DNA of 45,363 bases from Clostridiales bacterium (GCA_021205205.1 JAJPXY010000107.1:1-45363); one strand, 5' to 3'. Positions 7,591 through 19,141 are shown, counted from the stretch's first letter. Numbers and translations are program-made. The notes: generated by a model from the letters alone, not told the origin.

Positions 7591-9306
7591 TTATTCCTCC
7601 GGTTCCAGGGCCGGAGCCGCGGGGTCGGTGGGCGCGGCGTCCTCCGGCTCCTCCTGTTTGGGGGCGGCCTTGTAGCGCTTGATTTTCCGGGTGGAGGTCT
7701 TTTCAAACTCCTTGTCCCGGATCTTCAGCCGCTGGATGTGCTTGTAGCTGGGCAGAGAGGCGTTGAGCTTGTCGATCTGCTTCTGGATGCGCCGGACCAG
7801 CTCCTTCCGGTTCAGACCGGTCTCCGGGTCGGGGTAGACCTCGGCAGTGATGGCGTTTTCGTCGGCGTAGACCACCACCTCCTGCACCTCGTCGATGCGC
7901 TCCACATACTGCTCGATCTCCTCCGGGGAGACGTTTTCCCCGTTGGAGAGAATGATGACGCTCTTTCTCCGCCCGGTGATGAAGAGAAAACCGTCCTCAT
8001 CCAGATAGCCCAGGTCGCCGGTGTGGAACCAGCCCTCGCTGTCGATGACCTCGGCGGTGGACTTGGGGTCGTTGTAATAGCCCAGCATGACGTTGGGGGC
8101 CTTCACCGCCACCTCGCCCCGGCCCTTGCCGTCCGGGTCCACGATTTTCAACTCTACGCAGGGCAGCAGCTGTCCCACGGAGCCGTCCCGGTGGTAGTTG
8201 TTCCGGTTGGCGGACAGCACCGGGGCGCACTCGGTAATGCCATAGCCATTGATCAGTTCCACGCCCAGGCTGCGGAACTCCTTCACAAAGCGGGGGTCCA
8301 GCGGCGCGCCGCCGCAGATCATGGTGTGCAGCTGGCCGCCAAATTTGTCGTGGACCGAGGCGAACAGCTTGCGGCGGCGGTCGATGCCCAGCCGCAGCAT
8401 GGCGTCGCTGGCGGCCATCCCCCGGCGGAGGGTCTTGGCCTGGCCCTGTTTCTCGGCGGTGCGCCAGATGGTCTTGGAGAAGGTCTCCACAAACAGCGGC
8501 ACCAGTACCAGAATGGTGGGCTTTGCCACCGGTATTTCCCGCATGAAGTTGGACAGGCTGGAGCAGATAAACACCGGCATCTGGCAGAAGAAGGGCACCA
8601 TCAGGCCCACCACCAGGCCGAAGGCGTGGGTGTAGGGCAGCACCGACATGGTGGAACCAGTGGGGTCGAAAATCTGCAGCATCCCGGTGATGTCGGCGGT
8701 GATGTTGCGCTGGGAGAGCATGACCCCCTTGCTGAACCCGGTGGAGCCGGAGGTGAAGAAGATGCAGGACAGGGCTTCCGGGTCCACCGTGACCCGGTCA
8801 TAGTGCTTCTTGCCCTTCTCCAGAGCCTTGTAACCGGCGGCCAGCCACTTGTTCATGTGGCTCATGGAGTAATAGCGGCGTTTGCGGCCATATTTCGTCT
8901 TGCAGAACCGGGCGATGCTCTCGCACGCCTCGCTGGTGACGATGATCTCCGCGTCGCTCTGGAACACCAGGGTGGCCGTCTCCACGTCGGTGGAGTCCTT
9001 GGAAATCAGCACCGCCACGTTGCCGGTGGTGACGATGGCGAAATAGGCCACCAGCCAGTGATAGGAGTTCTCGCTGATAAGGGCGATTTTCCGGCCTACG
9101 GTGTAGTGCTTCAACAGGTAGGTCCCCAGGGCACGGACGTCCCGGTAAAACTGGCCATAGGTGCGCTCCACCATGGCCTTGCGGCTCACCATATAGCGGA
9201 AGGCCGGTTCATCGGGGCAGGCCACGGCCTTTTGCTCCAGCAGTTGGCGCAGGTCGGTCAGCTCCCGCGCCGGATAGAGTGGATAGTCGGCATTTTTCAT
9301 TCGCAA
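7591..9306 (-). CDS. AMP-dependent synthetase/ligase, long-chain acyl-CoA ligase type
   Basis: FFTSGSTGFSKGVMLSQRNI, GYGITECAPV, GWFHTGDLGYLDEDGFLFITGR. Confidence 0.92.
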   Translation of the reverse strand: MRMKNADYPLYPARELTDLRQLLEQKAVACPDEPAFRYMVSRKAMVERTYGQFYRDVRALGTYLLKHYTVGRKIALISENSYHWLVAYFAIVTTGNVAVLISKDSTDVETATLVFQSDAEIIVTSEACESIARFCKTKYGRKRRYYSMSHMNKWLAAGYKALEKGKKHYDRVTVDPEALSCIFFTSGSTGFSKGVMLSQRNITADITGMLQIFDPTGSTMSVLPYTHAFGLVVGLMVPFFCQMPVFICSSLSNFMREIPVAKPTILVLVPLFVETFSKTIWRTAEKQGQAKTLRRGMAASDAMLRLGIDRRRKLFASVHDKFGGQLHTMICGGAPLDPRFVKEFRSLGVELINGYGITECAPVLSANRNNYHRDGSVGQLLPCVELKIVDPDGKGRGEVAVKAPNVMLGYYNDPKSTAEVIDSEGWFHTGDLGYLDEDGFLFITGRRKSVIILSNGENVSPEEIEQYVERIDEVQEVVVYADENAITAEVYPDPETGLNRKELVRRIQKQIDKLNASLPSYKHIQRLKIRDKEFEKTSTRKIKRYKAAPKQEEPEDAAPTDPAAPALEPEE

Positions 9307-9385
9307 TTTCTCCTTATTTAAATAAATCTTTTCATTTCTACAAATATTTTAAAGGAACCAACTGCAAAATGCAAGCACTGTTTTT

Positions 9386-9400
9386 CTGACTTGCAGTCAG
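9386..9400. promoter_or_regulatory. Palindromic operator candidate CTGACTTGCAGTCAG upstream of the acyl-CoA ligase
   Basis: 12 of 14 paired positions symmetric; just upstream of a minus promoter TTGCAT-17-TAAAAT. Confidence 0.45.
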
Positions 9401-9480
9401 TTTTTGCAAAGAGGAAACAAAAAGAGATATTTCGCAGAATAGAACTACAAAAAAACAGTAAAACTGCCACAAAATACGCA

Positions 9481-9517
9481 AAAACAGGGCGGGTAAAAAA
9501 ACACCCGCCCCGTTTTT
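9481..9517. terminator. Intrinsic terminator, possibly bidirectional, 3' of the dnaK-like gene
   Basis: GGGCGGGT..ACCCGCCC stem flanked by A- and T-rich tracts. Confidence 0.75.
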
Positions 9518-9535
9518 GTGTACAATAGCGCCGAT

Positions 9536-11365
<1,830 letters not shown>

Positions 11366-11584
11366 GTAAAAGCCTCCAAAATGTGGAGCAGGGAAGGTCG
11401 GCAGGACGGCGGCTTTCCCCTCCATCGTTCATTCTGGGATTACTATATCACACGAACATGAAGAAACTGTAAAGAATTCAGGAAAAAAGTAAAAATCGCA
11501 AAAATTTTTGTTTTTGAAGCAGAAGGATCCTCATCGACCGTGGCCGACGGCCACTGACTCACCCGCCCCTGCTCCAAATATTCC

Positions 11585-11618
11585 AAAAAAGAAGCTCCCC
11601 GGCCAAAAGCCGGGAAGC
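11585..11618 (-). terminator. Intrinsic terminator downstream of the GGGtGRT gene
   Basis: GCTTCCCGGC-TTTT-GGCCGGGGAGC then TTCTTTTTT on minus. Confidence 0.75.
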
Positions 11619-11724
11619 CCCTCGTGATGAGATTTGAGAACTTTTCAGAACCAAAACCGCTAATCCATTGCATTAACGGCAGTTTTTTGAACTGTCCACG
11701 CGCCCCTACTCTGGTTGGAGCGGT

Positions 11725-12723
11725 TTACTTGAGCGCTTCGGCCACAGCGACGGCCACGGCCACGGTAGCGCCGACCATGGGGTTGTTGCCCATGCCCAGG
11801 AAACCCATCATCTCCACGTGAGCGGGGACGGAGGAGGAACCGGCGAACTGAGCGTCAGAGTGCATACGGCCCATCGTATCGGTCATACCGTAAGAGGCAG
11901 GGCCGGCGGCCATGTTGTCGGGATGCAGGGTACGGCCGGTACCGCCACCGGAGGCGACGGAGAAGTACTTCTTGCCCTGCTGGATGCACTCCTTCTTGTA
12001 GGTGCCGGCAACAGGATGCTGGAAGCGGGTGGGGTTGGTGGAGTTGCCGGTGATGGAGACATCGACGCCCTCCATGTGCATGATAGCCACGCCCTCGCGG
12101 ACGTCGTCCGCGCCGAAGCAGCGGACAGCGGCCCGCTCGCCGTCGGAGTAGGCGGTCTCCTTGACCACGTCCACCTTGCCGGTGTAGTAGTCAAACTTGG
12201 TCTGCACATAGGTAAAGCCGTTGATGCGGGAGATGATCTGGGCGGCGTCCTTGCCCAGGCCGTTCAGGATGACGCGCAGGGGCTCTTTGCGGGCCTTGTT
12301 GGCGTTGCGGGCGATGCCGATGGCGCCCTCAGCGGCGGCGAAGGACTCGTGACCGGCCAGGAAGGCGAAGCACTTGGTCTCGTCCCGGAGGAGCATGGCG
12401 CCCAGGCCGCCGTGGCCGATGCCGACCTTGCGGTCGTCAGCGACGGAGCCGGGGATGCAGAAGGACTGGAGGCCGATGCCGATGGCGTCAGCGGCGTCGG
12501 CGGCGGTCTTCACGCCTTTTTTGATGGCGATGGCCGCGCCCACGCAGTAAGCCCAGCGGGCATTCTCGAAGGAGATGGGCTGGATGCCGGCGACGATCTC
12601 ATAGGGGTCGAAGCCCTTCGCCTGGCAGATCTCCCGGCACTCCTCCACGGAGGAGATGCCATACTCGGCCAGCACAGGCTGGATCTGGCCGATTCTTCTA
12701 TCGTAAGATTCAAACAGTGCCAT
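11725..12723 (-). CDS. GGGtGRT protein (conserved, function unknown)
   Basis: SVASGGGTGRTLHPDN motif; overall composition matches the named family. Confidence 0.9.
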   Translation of the reverse strand: MALFESYDRRIGQIQPVLAEYGISSVEECREICQAKGFDPYEIVAGIQPISFENARWAYCVGAAIAIKKGVKTAADAADAIGIGLQSFCIPGSVADDRKVGIGHGGLGAMLLRDETKCFAFLAGHESFAAAEGAIGIARNANKARKEPLRVILNGLGKDAAQIISRINGFTYVQTKFDYYTGKVDVVKETAYSDGERAAVRCFGADDVREGVAIMHMEGVDVSITGNSTNPTRFQHPVAGTYKKECIQQGKKYFSVASGGGTGRTLHPDNMAAGPASYGMTDTMGRMHSDAQFAGSSSVPAHVEMMGFLGMGNNPMVGATVAVAVAVAEALK

Positions 12724-12734
12724 GTTCGTTCACC

Positions 12735-13427
12735 TTATTCCTTTCTGGGGTCGATGTACTTGGCGGCGTTGGCAAACTGGCCGTAAGTACCCTTCGCCTT
12801 CTCCAGGGCCTCGTTCGCGTCTACGCCATTCTTGATGGACTCCATCATCTTTCCAAGGTGGACGAACTCATAGCCACAGATCTCGGAATTGTCATCCAGA
12901 GCCAGACGGGTGATGTAACCCTCGGTCAGGGAGAGATAACGGGGGCCCTTGGCCTTGGTGGCAAAGATGGTGCCCACCTGACCGCACAGGCCCTTGCCCA
13001 GATCCTCCAGGGAGGTGCCGATAGGCAGGCCGCCCTCGGAGAACGCGGTCTGGGTACGGCCATAGACGATCTGCAGGAACAGTTCACGCATAGCGGTGTT
13101 GATGGCGTCGCACACCAAATCGGTGTTCAGCGCCTCCAGGATGGTCTTGCCAATGAGGATCTCACCGGCCATAGCGGCAGAGTGGGTCATGCCGGTGCAG
13201 CCGATGGTCTCGACCAGAGCTTCCTCAATGATGCCGTCTTTGACGTTCAGGGATAGCTTGCAGGCACCCTGCTGAGGGGCGCACCAGCCAATGCCGTGGG
13301 TGAAGCCGGAGATGTCCTTGATCTCCATGGCCTGGACCCACTTGCCCTCCTCGGGGATGGGAGCGGGACCGTGATAGGCGCCCTTGGTAACGGAGCACAT
13401 GTTTTGCACTTCTGCGGAGTAAATCAT
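12735..13427 (-). CDS. NifU/IscU-like iron-sulfur scaffold-related protein
   Basis: MIYSAEVQNMCSVTKGAYHGPAPIPEE..., conserved Cys (WCAPQQGACKLSL, ETIGCTGMTHSAAMAGEI); adjacent to the GGGtGRT gene. Confidence 0.85.
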   Translation of the reverse strand: MIYSAEVQNMCSVTKGAYHGPAPIPEEGKWVQAMEIKDISGFTHGIGWCAPQQGACKLSLNVKDGIIEEALVETIGCTGMTHSAAMAGEILIGKTILEALNTDLVCDAINTAMRELFLQIVYGRTQTAFSEGGLPIGTSLEDLGKGLCGQVGTIFATKAKGPRYLSLTEGYITRLALDDNSEICGYEFVHLGKMMESIKNGVDANEALEKAKGTYGQFANAAKYIDPRKE

Positions 13428-13534
13428 GAGATGTTCCTTCCTTTCTTGAAATACAGCCAACGGACCCAGTCAACAAATCCGCATGGCAACGCAGGTGGTG
13501 GACAGTTCCTTAAAGAAATCTCACTTCTAAAAGA

Positions 13535-13563
13535 ATTATAGGACAAAATGCGGGGCTTGTCAA
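13535..13563 (-). promoter_or_regulatory. Consensus promoter TTGACA-17-TATAAT for the NifU-like/GGGtGRT operon
   Basis: TGTCAA 13558-13563, ATTATA 13535-13540 on +. Confidence 0.75.
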
Positions 13564-13698
13564 TACGAAACAAGCTATGAGCTGTGAGCTTTTGGCGGTT
13601 CTTCGACGCGGTGCGCGGCGAACGGCTGACCGCCTGAACGGCCCTCGGTTTCCACAAAAAAATTGACTCCGGGTTTTCCTCTTTTTCTTGAATAACCC

Positions 13699-13727
13699 TT
13701 GACAGCTCCAAAGAGACTGTGTAATAT
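13699..13727 (+). promoter_or_regulatory. Promoter TTGACA-17-TAATAT for the thiolase operon
   Basis: Hexamers at 13699-13704 and 13722-13727. Confidence 0.7.
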
Positions 13728-13786
13728 AGTATCGAAAACTAGATTCTTTAATTTGGAATTTTATATCTCTTTTGGAGGTCCTGTTT

Positions 13787-14980
13787 ATGGATGAAATTGT
13801 CATCGTCAGCGCCGCCCGCACGCCTTTTGGCAAGTTCGGCGGCAGTCTTGCTTCTTTCTCCGCTCCCCAACTGGGCGGTCTGGCTATCAAAGAGGCCCTG
13901 CGCCGGGCCAACCTCTCCGGCGACCAGGTAGACGAGGCCATTATGGGCATCGTGGTCCCCGCTGGGGTGGGGCAGGTCCCCGCCCGGCAGGCGGCTGTGG
14001 CCGGGGGCATTCCCCACAACGTCCCCTCTTTTACCTTAAATAAAGTCTGCGGCAGCGCCTTGAAGGCCGTCACACTGGGGACGCAGATCATCAAGGCGGG
14101 CGACGCCGACACCATCGTGGCCGGCGGCATGGAGAGCATGAGCAACGCCCCCTATCTGGTGCCTGGCGCGCGCTGGGGCCAGCGGATGTTCGATGGCAAG
14201 CTGGTGGACGCCATGGTCAAAGACGGCCTGTGGTGCCCGGATGACGACGTTCACATGGCGGTCATCGGCGGCCAGGTGGCCCTGGAATCCGGTGTGACCC
14301 GGGAGATGCAGGACCGCTGGGCGCAGCGGAGCCAGGAGCGGTGGGCCGCAGGCGAGGCCAAGGGCGCTTTCGACCAGGAGCGGTTCCCTGTGGAAGTCAA
14401 ATCCAAGCGCAAGAGCTTCACCCTGGAGAAGGATGAAGGCCCCCACCCCACCTCCACCCTGGAGGGCCTGCAAAAGCTCAAGCCCCTGTTCGTCCCCGAC
14501 GGCTGCGTCACCGCGGGCAACGCCCCCGGCGTCAACGACGGCGCGGCGGCGGTGGTCATCATGCGCCGCAGCCACGCCGAGGCGGTGGGCGCGCCCATTC
14601 TGGCTACCATCAAGGGCTACGCCCAGGTCTCCCGGGAGTCCCGGTATATCTCCACCGCGCCGGGGTTCTCCATCCAGGCGCTGATGGAAAAGTACGGCCG
14701 GACGCTGGCTGACTTCGACATCATTGAAATCAACGAGGCTTTCGCCGCCGTGCCTCTGGTATCCTGCCTGAAAATTTTGGGCATGAGCTGGGAGGAGATG
14801 GACGAGAAGGTCAACGTCAACGGCAGCGCCGTGGCGGTGGGCCACCCCATCGGGGCCAGCGGCGCCCGCATCCTGATGACCATGATCTGGGAGCTGAAAC
14901 GCCGGGGCCAGAAGAACGGCGTCTGCGCCATCTGCTCCGGCATGGGCCAGGGCGACGCGGTCTGGATCGAAGTGGAGTAA
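13787..14980 (+). CDS. thl: acetyl-CoA C-acetyltransferase (thiolase)
   Basis: VIVSAARTPFGKFGGSLA, NKVCGSALKAV, NVNGSAVAVGHPIGASGARI, CSGMGQGDA. Confidence 0.95.
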   Translation: MDEIVIVSAARTPFGKFGGSLASFSAPQLGGLAIKEALRRANLSGDQVDEAIMGIVVPAGVGQVPARQAAVAGGIPHNVPSFTLNKVCGSALKAVTLGTQIIKAGDADTIVAGGMESMSNAPYLVPGARWGQRMFDGKLVDAMVKDGLWCPDDDVHMAVIGGQVALESGVTREMQDRWAQRSQERWAAGEAKGAFDQERFPVEVKSKRKSFTLEKDEGPHPTSTLEGLQKLKPLFVPDGCVTAGNAPGVNDGAAAVVIMRRSHAEAVGAPILATIKGYAQVSRESRYISTAPGFSIQALMEKYGRTLADFDIIEINEAFAAVPLVSCLKILGMSWEEMDEKVNVNGSAVAVGHPIGASGARILMTMIWELKRRGQKNGVCAICSGMGQGDAVWIEVE

Positions 14981-14998
14981 AACGAGGGGGTATTTGCA

Positions 14999-15856
14999 AT
15001 GAAAATCATGGTCGTTGGAGCCGGACAGATGGGCCTGGGCATCGCCCAGGTCATGGCGGACGCCGGTCATATCACGCTGCTGAACAATCTGGACCACACG
15101 CCCCCGGAGCAGGGCATCCGCCAGGTGGCGGAGCGGCTGGCCCGGGCGGTGGTCAAGGGTCGCACCCAGGAGTCGGTGGACGCCGCCCTCTCCGGATTCA
15201 CTCCCTCCCACAGCCTGAAAGACGCGGCGGACTGCGACATGGTCTTTGAGGCCCTGGCCGAGGATCAGGACGTAAAGGAATACGCCCTCCGGGAACTGGA
15301 CAAGGTCTGCAAGCCGGAGTGCATTTTTGCCACCAACACCTCCTCCCTGCCCATCACCAAGCTGGCCAGCTTCACCAACCGCCCGGATAAAGTGGTGGGG
15401 ATGCACTTCATGAACCCCGTCCCCGTGATGAAGCTGGTGGAGGTCATCCCCGGCCTCGCCACCAGCAAGGACACCCTTCAGAAGGTCCACCTGCTGGCAA
15501 AAGAGTTGGGCAAGACCCCCGTGGAGGTCCGGGACGTGCCGGGCTTCGTCTCCAACCGGGTGCTGCAAGCCCTCATCAACGAGGCGGTGTGGTGCGTCTA
15601 CGAGGGCGTGGGGACCCCCGAGGCGGTGGACACCATCATGCGCCTGGGCATGAACCACCCCATGGGGCCGCTTGAGACCGCCGACCTGATCGGGCTGGAC
15701 ACGGTGCTCTCCATCCAGCAGACCATGTACGAGGGCTACGGCCAGGAGAAGTACCACCCCTGTCCCCTGCTCCAGCAGTACGTCAACGCCGGGTGGCTGG
15801 GCAAAAAGTCCGGCCGGGGCTTTTACGAGTATGAAAACGGCAGAAAGAAGTCCTGA
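14999..15856 (+). CDS. hbd: 3-hydroxyacyl-CoA (3-hydroxybutyryl-CoA) dehydrogenase
   Basis: MVVGAGQMGLGIAQV Rossmann motif; FATNTSSLPIT; GMHFMNPVPVMKLVEVI. Confidence 0.95.
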   Translation: MKIMVVGAGQMGLGIAQVMADAGHITLLNNLDHTPPEQGIRQVAERLARAVVKGRTQESVDAALSGFTPSHSLKDAADCDMVFEALAEDQDVKEYALRELDKVCKPECIFATNTSSLPITKLASFTNRPDKVVGMHFMNPVPVMKLVEVIPGLATSKDTLQKVHLLAKELGKTPVEVRDVPGFVSNRVLQALINEAVWCVYEGVGTPEAVDTIMRLGMNHPMGPLETADLIGLDTVLSIQQTMYEGYGQEKYHPCPLLQQYVNAGWLGKKSGRGFYEYENGRKKS

Positions 15857-15859
15857 GCC

Positions 15860-16996
15860 ATGTTTGAACTGAAACCGGAATACCTGCTCATCCAGAAAAT
15901 GGCCCGGGAGTTCGCCCAGAACGAGGTCAAGCCCCTGGCGGCGGAGATCGACAAAACCGAGCGTTTCCCCACCGAGACGGTGGAGAAGCTGTTCCGCACC
16001 GGGCTGTTCGGCACCACCTGCCCCAAGGAGTACGACGGACAGGGGGGCGACACCATGGCCTATGTGCTGGCCCTGGAGGAAGTGGCCAAGTGCTGCGCCA
16101 CCACGGCGGTCATCTGGTCGGTCCACGGGGGACTGTGTATGTACCTGCTGAACCGCTACGGCACCGAGGCCCAGAAGCGCCGGTGGCTCCCCAAAATGAA
16201 CCGGGACACCCTCTGCGCCTTCGCCCTGACCGAGCCGGACGCGGGCACCGACGCCTCCACCGTCTCCACCGTGGCGGTGCGGGACGGGGACGACTATATC
16301 CTCAACGGCACCAAGACCTTCATCACCAACGCGGGACAGGCGGGGCTGTATATCATCCTGGCCAGCACCGACCGCAGCAAAAAGACCCGGGGCATCACCG
16401 CCTTTCTGGTCTCGGCGGACAACCCCGGCCTGACCGTGGGGCCGCCGGAGGACAAAATGGGCATCCGGGCCAGCGCCACCTGCGAGGTGGTGCTGACCGA
16501 CTGCCGGGTGCCCGCGGCGGACATTCTGGGCGTCGAGGGGCAGGGCTTTAAGCTGGCGCTCGCCGGGCTGGATTGCGGGCGCATCGGAATCGGCACCCAG
16601 GCGGTGGGCATCGCCCAGGGGGCCATCGACGAGACCATCGCCTACGTCAACACCCGCGTCCAGTTCGGCCAGCGGCTGAGCCAGATGCAGAACACCCAGT
16701 TCGTGCTGGCGGGGCTGCAAACCAAGGTGGACGCCGCCCGGCTGCTGGTGTGGCGGGCCGCAGAGCTGCGGGACGGGGGTCAGCCCTTCGGCAAGGAGGC
16801 GGCCATGGCGAAGCTGTTCGCCAGCGAGACCGCCAACGAAGTGACCCGGGCCTGCGTCCAGCTGTTCGGAGGCTATGGCTACACCCGCGCCTATCCCATC
16901 GAGCGGATGATGCGGGACGCCAAAATCACGGAGATCTATGAGGGCACCAGCGAGGCCCAGAAGATCGTTATCTCCCGGGCCATCGGGGTGAAATAG
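15860..16996 (+). CDS. acyl-CoA dehydrogenase (butyryl-CoA dehydrogenase-like)
   Basis: FALTEPDAGTDAS, YGYTRAYPIERMMRDAKITEIYEGTSEAQKIVISR. Confidence 0.94.
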   Translation: MFELKPEYLLIQKMAREFAQNEVKPLAAEIDKTERFPTETVEKLFRTGLFGTTCPKEYDGQGGDTMAYVLALEEVAKCCATTAVIWSVHGGLCMYLLNRYGTEAQKRRWLPKMNRDTLCAFALTEPDAGTDASTVSTVAVRDGDDYILNGTKTFITNAGQAGLYIILASTDRSKKTRGITAFLVSADNPGLTVGPPEDKMGIRASATCEVVLTDCRVPAADILGVEGQGFKLALAGLDCGRIGIGTQAVGIAQGAIDETIAYVNTRVQFGQRLSQMQNTQFVLAGLQTKVDAARLLVWRAAELRDGGQPFGKEAAMAKLFASETANEVTRACVQLFGGYGYTRAYPIERMMRDAKITEIYEGTSEAQKIVISRAIGVK

Positions 16997-17015
16997 CTAT
17001 TCGCTATCAGAAATA

Positions 17016-17049
17016 AAACGGGCCTCTCCTCTGCGGGGAGGCTCGTTTT
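17016..17049 (+). terminator. Intrinsic terminator of the thl-hbd-acd operon
   Basis: AAAACGGGCCTCTCC-tctgc-GGGGAGGCTCGTTTT. Confidence 0.7.
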
Positions 17050-17071
17050 CGCTGTGAAATTAAAATGTTAC

Positions 17072-17106
17072 AGAAGAAAAACCGCTGACCGTCCGGCCAG
17101 CGGTTT
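17072..17106 (-). terminator. Intrinsic terminator of the Na/Pi cotransporter gene
   Basis: AAACCGCTGG..CAGCGGTTT then TTCTTC on minus. Confidence 0.65.
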
Positions 17107-17142
17107 GCGCGCTTATTTGTTGCCTGTATTTTCGGGGACGGT

Positions 17143-18786
17143 TCACACTTCCTCATCGTCCTCGTCCCGACCGCTGAGGGAGTAGGCCACGTTGTAGGCG
17201 TGGTCGGCACAGCGTTCCAGGTCGGTGATGAAGTCGGAATAGATGACGCCACCAAAAGCTTCGCACTGGCGGTTCATCAACCGCTCCACATGGCGGGAGG
17301 TACAGGAATCCTGGAGGTGGTCCACCTTCTGCTCCAGCTCGTCCACCAGATCCAGGTTCTCGTAGCTGTCCATAGAGAACACCTCCAGGCTGCACTGGAC
17401 GCTGTCCAGCGTGGCCTTTGCCATCAGCTGCAAGTCGTCCAACCCCTCCTGAGAGATCGTCCCCTTCCGGTCCCGGAGCTTTTCCGCGTACTCGGTCAGA
17501 TTCACCGCGTAGTCGCTGATGCGCTCAATGTCAGCCACGTCCAGCAGCAGCTTGGTCAGGCGGGTGCGGTCCTTATCGGACAGGCGGTAGGAGCGCAGCT
17601 CCACCAGGGCCATGGTGATGTTGTGGTCCAGGTAGTCCACGGTGTCCTCCCCGTCGATGACCTCCTGGAGCCGGTCATAGTCGTCCGCAAAGAAGCACTT
17701 GATGGCGGTGGTCAGGTTTTGCAGGGCGAAGTGGCCCATGCGGACGATCTCCAGCTTGGCGTTGGACAGGGCCACCGCCGCCGGGATGCTGGTGAAGTGG
17801 TTGATGTAGATGAGCTGCTGTTCCCGGGCCTTCCGGGTCTCCTCCGGCAGGACGGGGATGATGGTCTGGGCCAGCTTGACGATCATGGGGGCAAACCAGA
17901 ACTCCACCGCCACGGCGATGATGGCGAAAATCGTGTGGGTGTTGGCGATCTGCCGCCCCACGTTGTCGGGGGAAAGGGACTGGATGGCCGTCAAAATCTG
18001 GGGGAAGATGGTGATCAGCGCGGTCAGCAGGACGGCGCGAATCAGGTTAAAGACCAGGTTCAGGATGGCGGTGCGCTTACCGTTGCGGTTAGCGGTCAGG
18101 GAGGCCAGCAGGTTGGGGGTGACGGACCCCACCGCTGCGCCGATGACCAGATAGACGGCCGTCTGGTAGTCCAAAACCCCCTGCACGGCGAACGCCTGGA
18201 AGATGACCGTGGAGGAGGAGGAGCTTTGCAGCAGGGCGGTGAACGCCACGCCGAACAAAATCGCCAGGAAGGGGTTGTGCAGATTGGACATCAGGTCGAT
18301 AAACGCCTCCGACTCCGACAGAGGGGCGATGGCGCTTTTCATAATGGAGATGCCCACGAACAGCATACCAAAGCCCAGGATGATGGACCCCACATCCCGG
18401 ACGAAGGTCTTGGAAAAGAACAGGTACATGACGGCGCCCACAAAGAGGATCAGCGGAGCGTACGCGCTCAGGTTGAATGCGGTCAGCTGGGCGGTGATTG
18501 TGGTGCCGATGTTGGCGCCCATGATGACGCCGATGGCCTGGGACAGCGTCATCAGCCCGGAGTTGACGAAGCCGATGACCATCACATCGGTGGCGGAGGA
18601 GCTTTGAATCATCAGGGTGACAAGAATACCCACCAGCACCGCCATGACCCGGTTGCTGGTGGCCCTTTCCAAAATCAATCTCAGTCTGTCGCCGGCGGCG
18701 TTGCGCAGGCCGGCTGACATCAGCGTCATGCCGTAGAGAAAAAGCCCCACTCCGCCCAGCAGGGAAAAAGTGTCTAAAACGGTCAT
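17143..18786 (-). CDS. Na/Pi cotransporter family protein with PhoU-like C-terminal domain
   Basis: LFLYGMTLMSAGLRNAAGDRLR, IQSSSATDVMVIGFVNSG, LLQSSSSSTVIF; PhoU-like helices at the C-terminus. Confidence 0.9.
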   Translation of the reverse strand: MTVLDTFSLLGGVGLFLYGMTLMSAGLRNAAGDRLRLILERATSNRVMAVLVGILVTLMIQSSSATDVMVIGFVNSGLMTLSQAIGVIMGANIGTTITAQLTAFNLSAYAPLILFVGAVMYLFFSKTFVRDVGSIILGFGMLFVGISIMKSAIAPLSESEAFIDLMSNLHNPFLAILFGVAFTALLQSSSSSTVIFQAFAVQGVLDYQTAVYLVIGAAVGSVTPNLLASLTANRNGKRTAILNLVFNLIRAVLLTALITIFPQILTAIQSLSPDNVGRQIANTHTIFAIIAVAVEFWFAPMIVKLAQTIIPVLPEETRKAREQQLIYINHFTSIPAAVALSNAKLEIVRMGHFALQNLTTAIKCFFADDYDRLQEVIDGEDTVDYLDHNITMALVELRSYRLSDKDRTRLTKLLLDVADIERISDYAVNLTEYAEKLRDRKGTISQEGLDDLQLMAKATLDSVQCSLEVFSMDSYENLDLVDELEQKVDHLQDSCTSRHVERLMNRQCEAFGGVIYSDFITDLERCADHAYNVAYSLSGRDEDDEEV

Positions 18787-19141
18787 ACTCGTTACCTTCC
18801 AAAAGCATACATAAAATTTGCAAACTGTTTAATTGCACTTTACTATATCATATTTGCGCCGTCGATGCAAGGGGAATTGCGAAAAAATGACGAAACAAGC
18901 GGAATATAGCGAAAAAAGGAAACAATATGACCGAAATAATGCAAAATAAATATCTAAAAAGCACCTTTTTTTCATTTTTGCGCAGCGTTGGACGGAGAGG
19001 CGGCGAACCCGTGCGGAGGGCGGAGGGCAAAGGGAATTTTGCCCAAGCGTCAGACCGTAAAGGAGGTTCAGCGGAGGGACAGTCCTCCTCGCGTTAGCCA
19101 CCCGGTTCCCCTTCCGCCCTTTAAAACAGCCAAAGGTGCAA

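Noticed and set aside
14036-16720. 894-aa minus-strand ORF antisense to the thl-hbd-acd operon
   Set aside because: Shadow ORF; the plus strand encodes three clear enzymes with catalytic motifs, ribosome-binding sites and a terminator.
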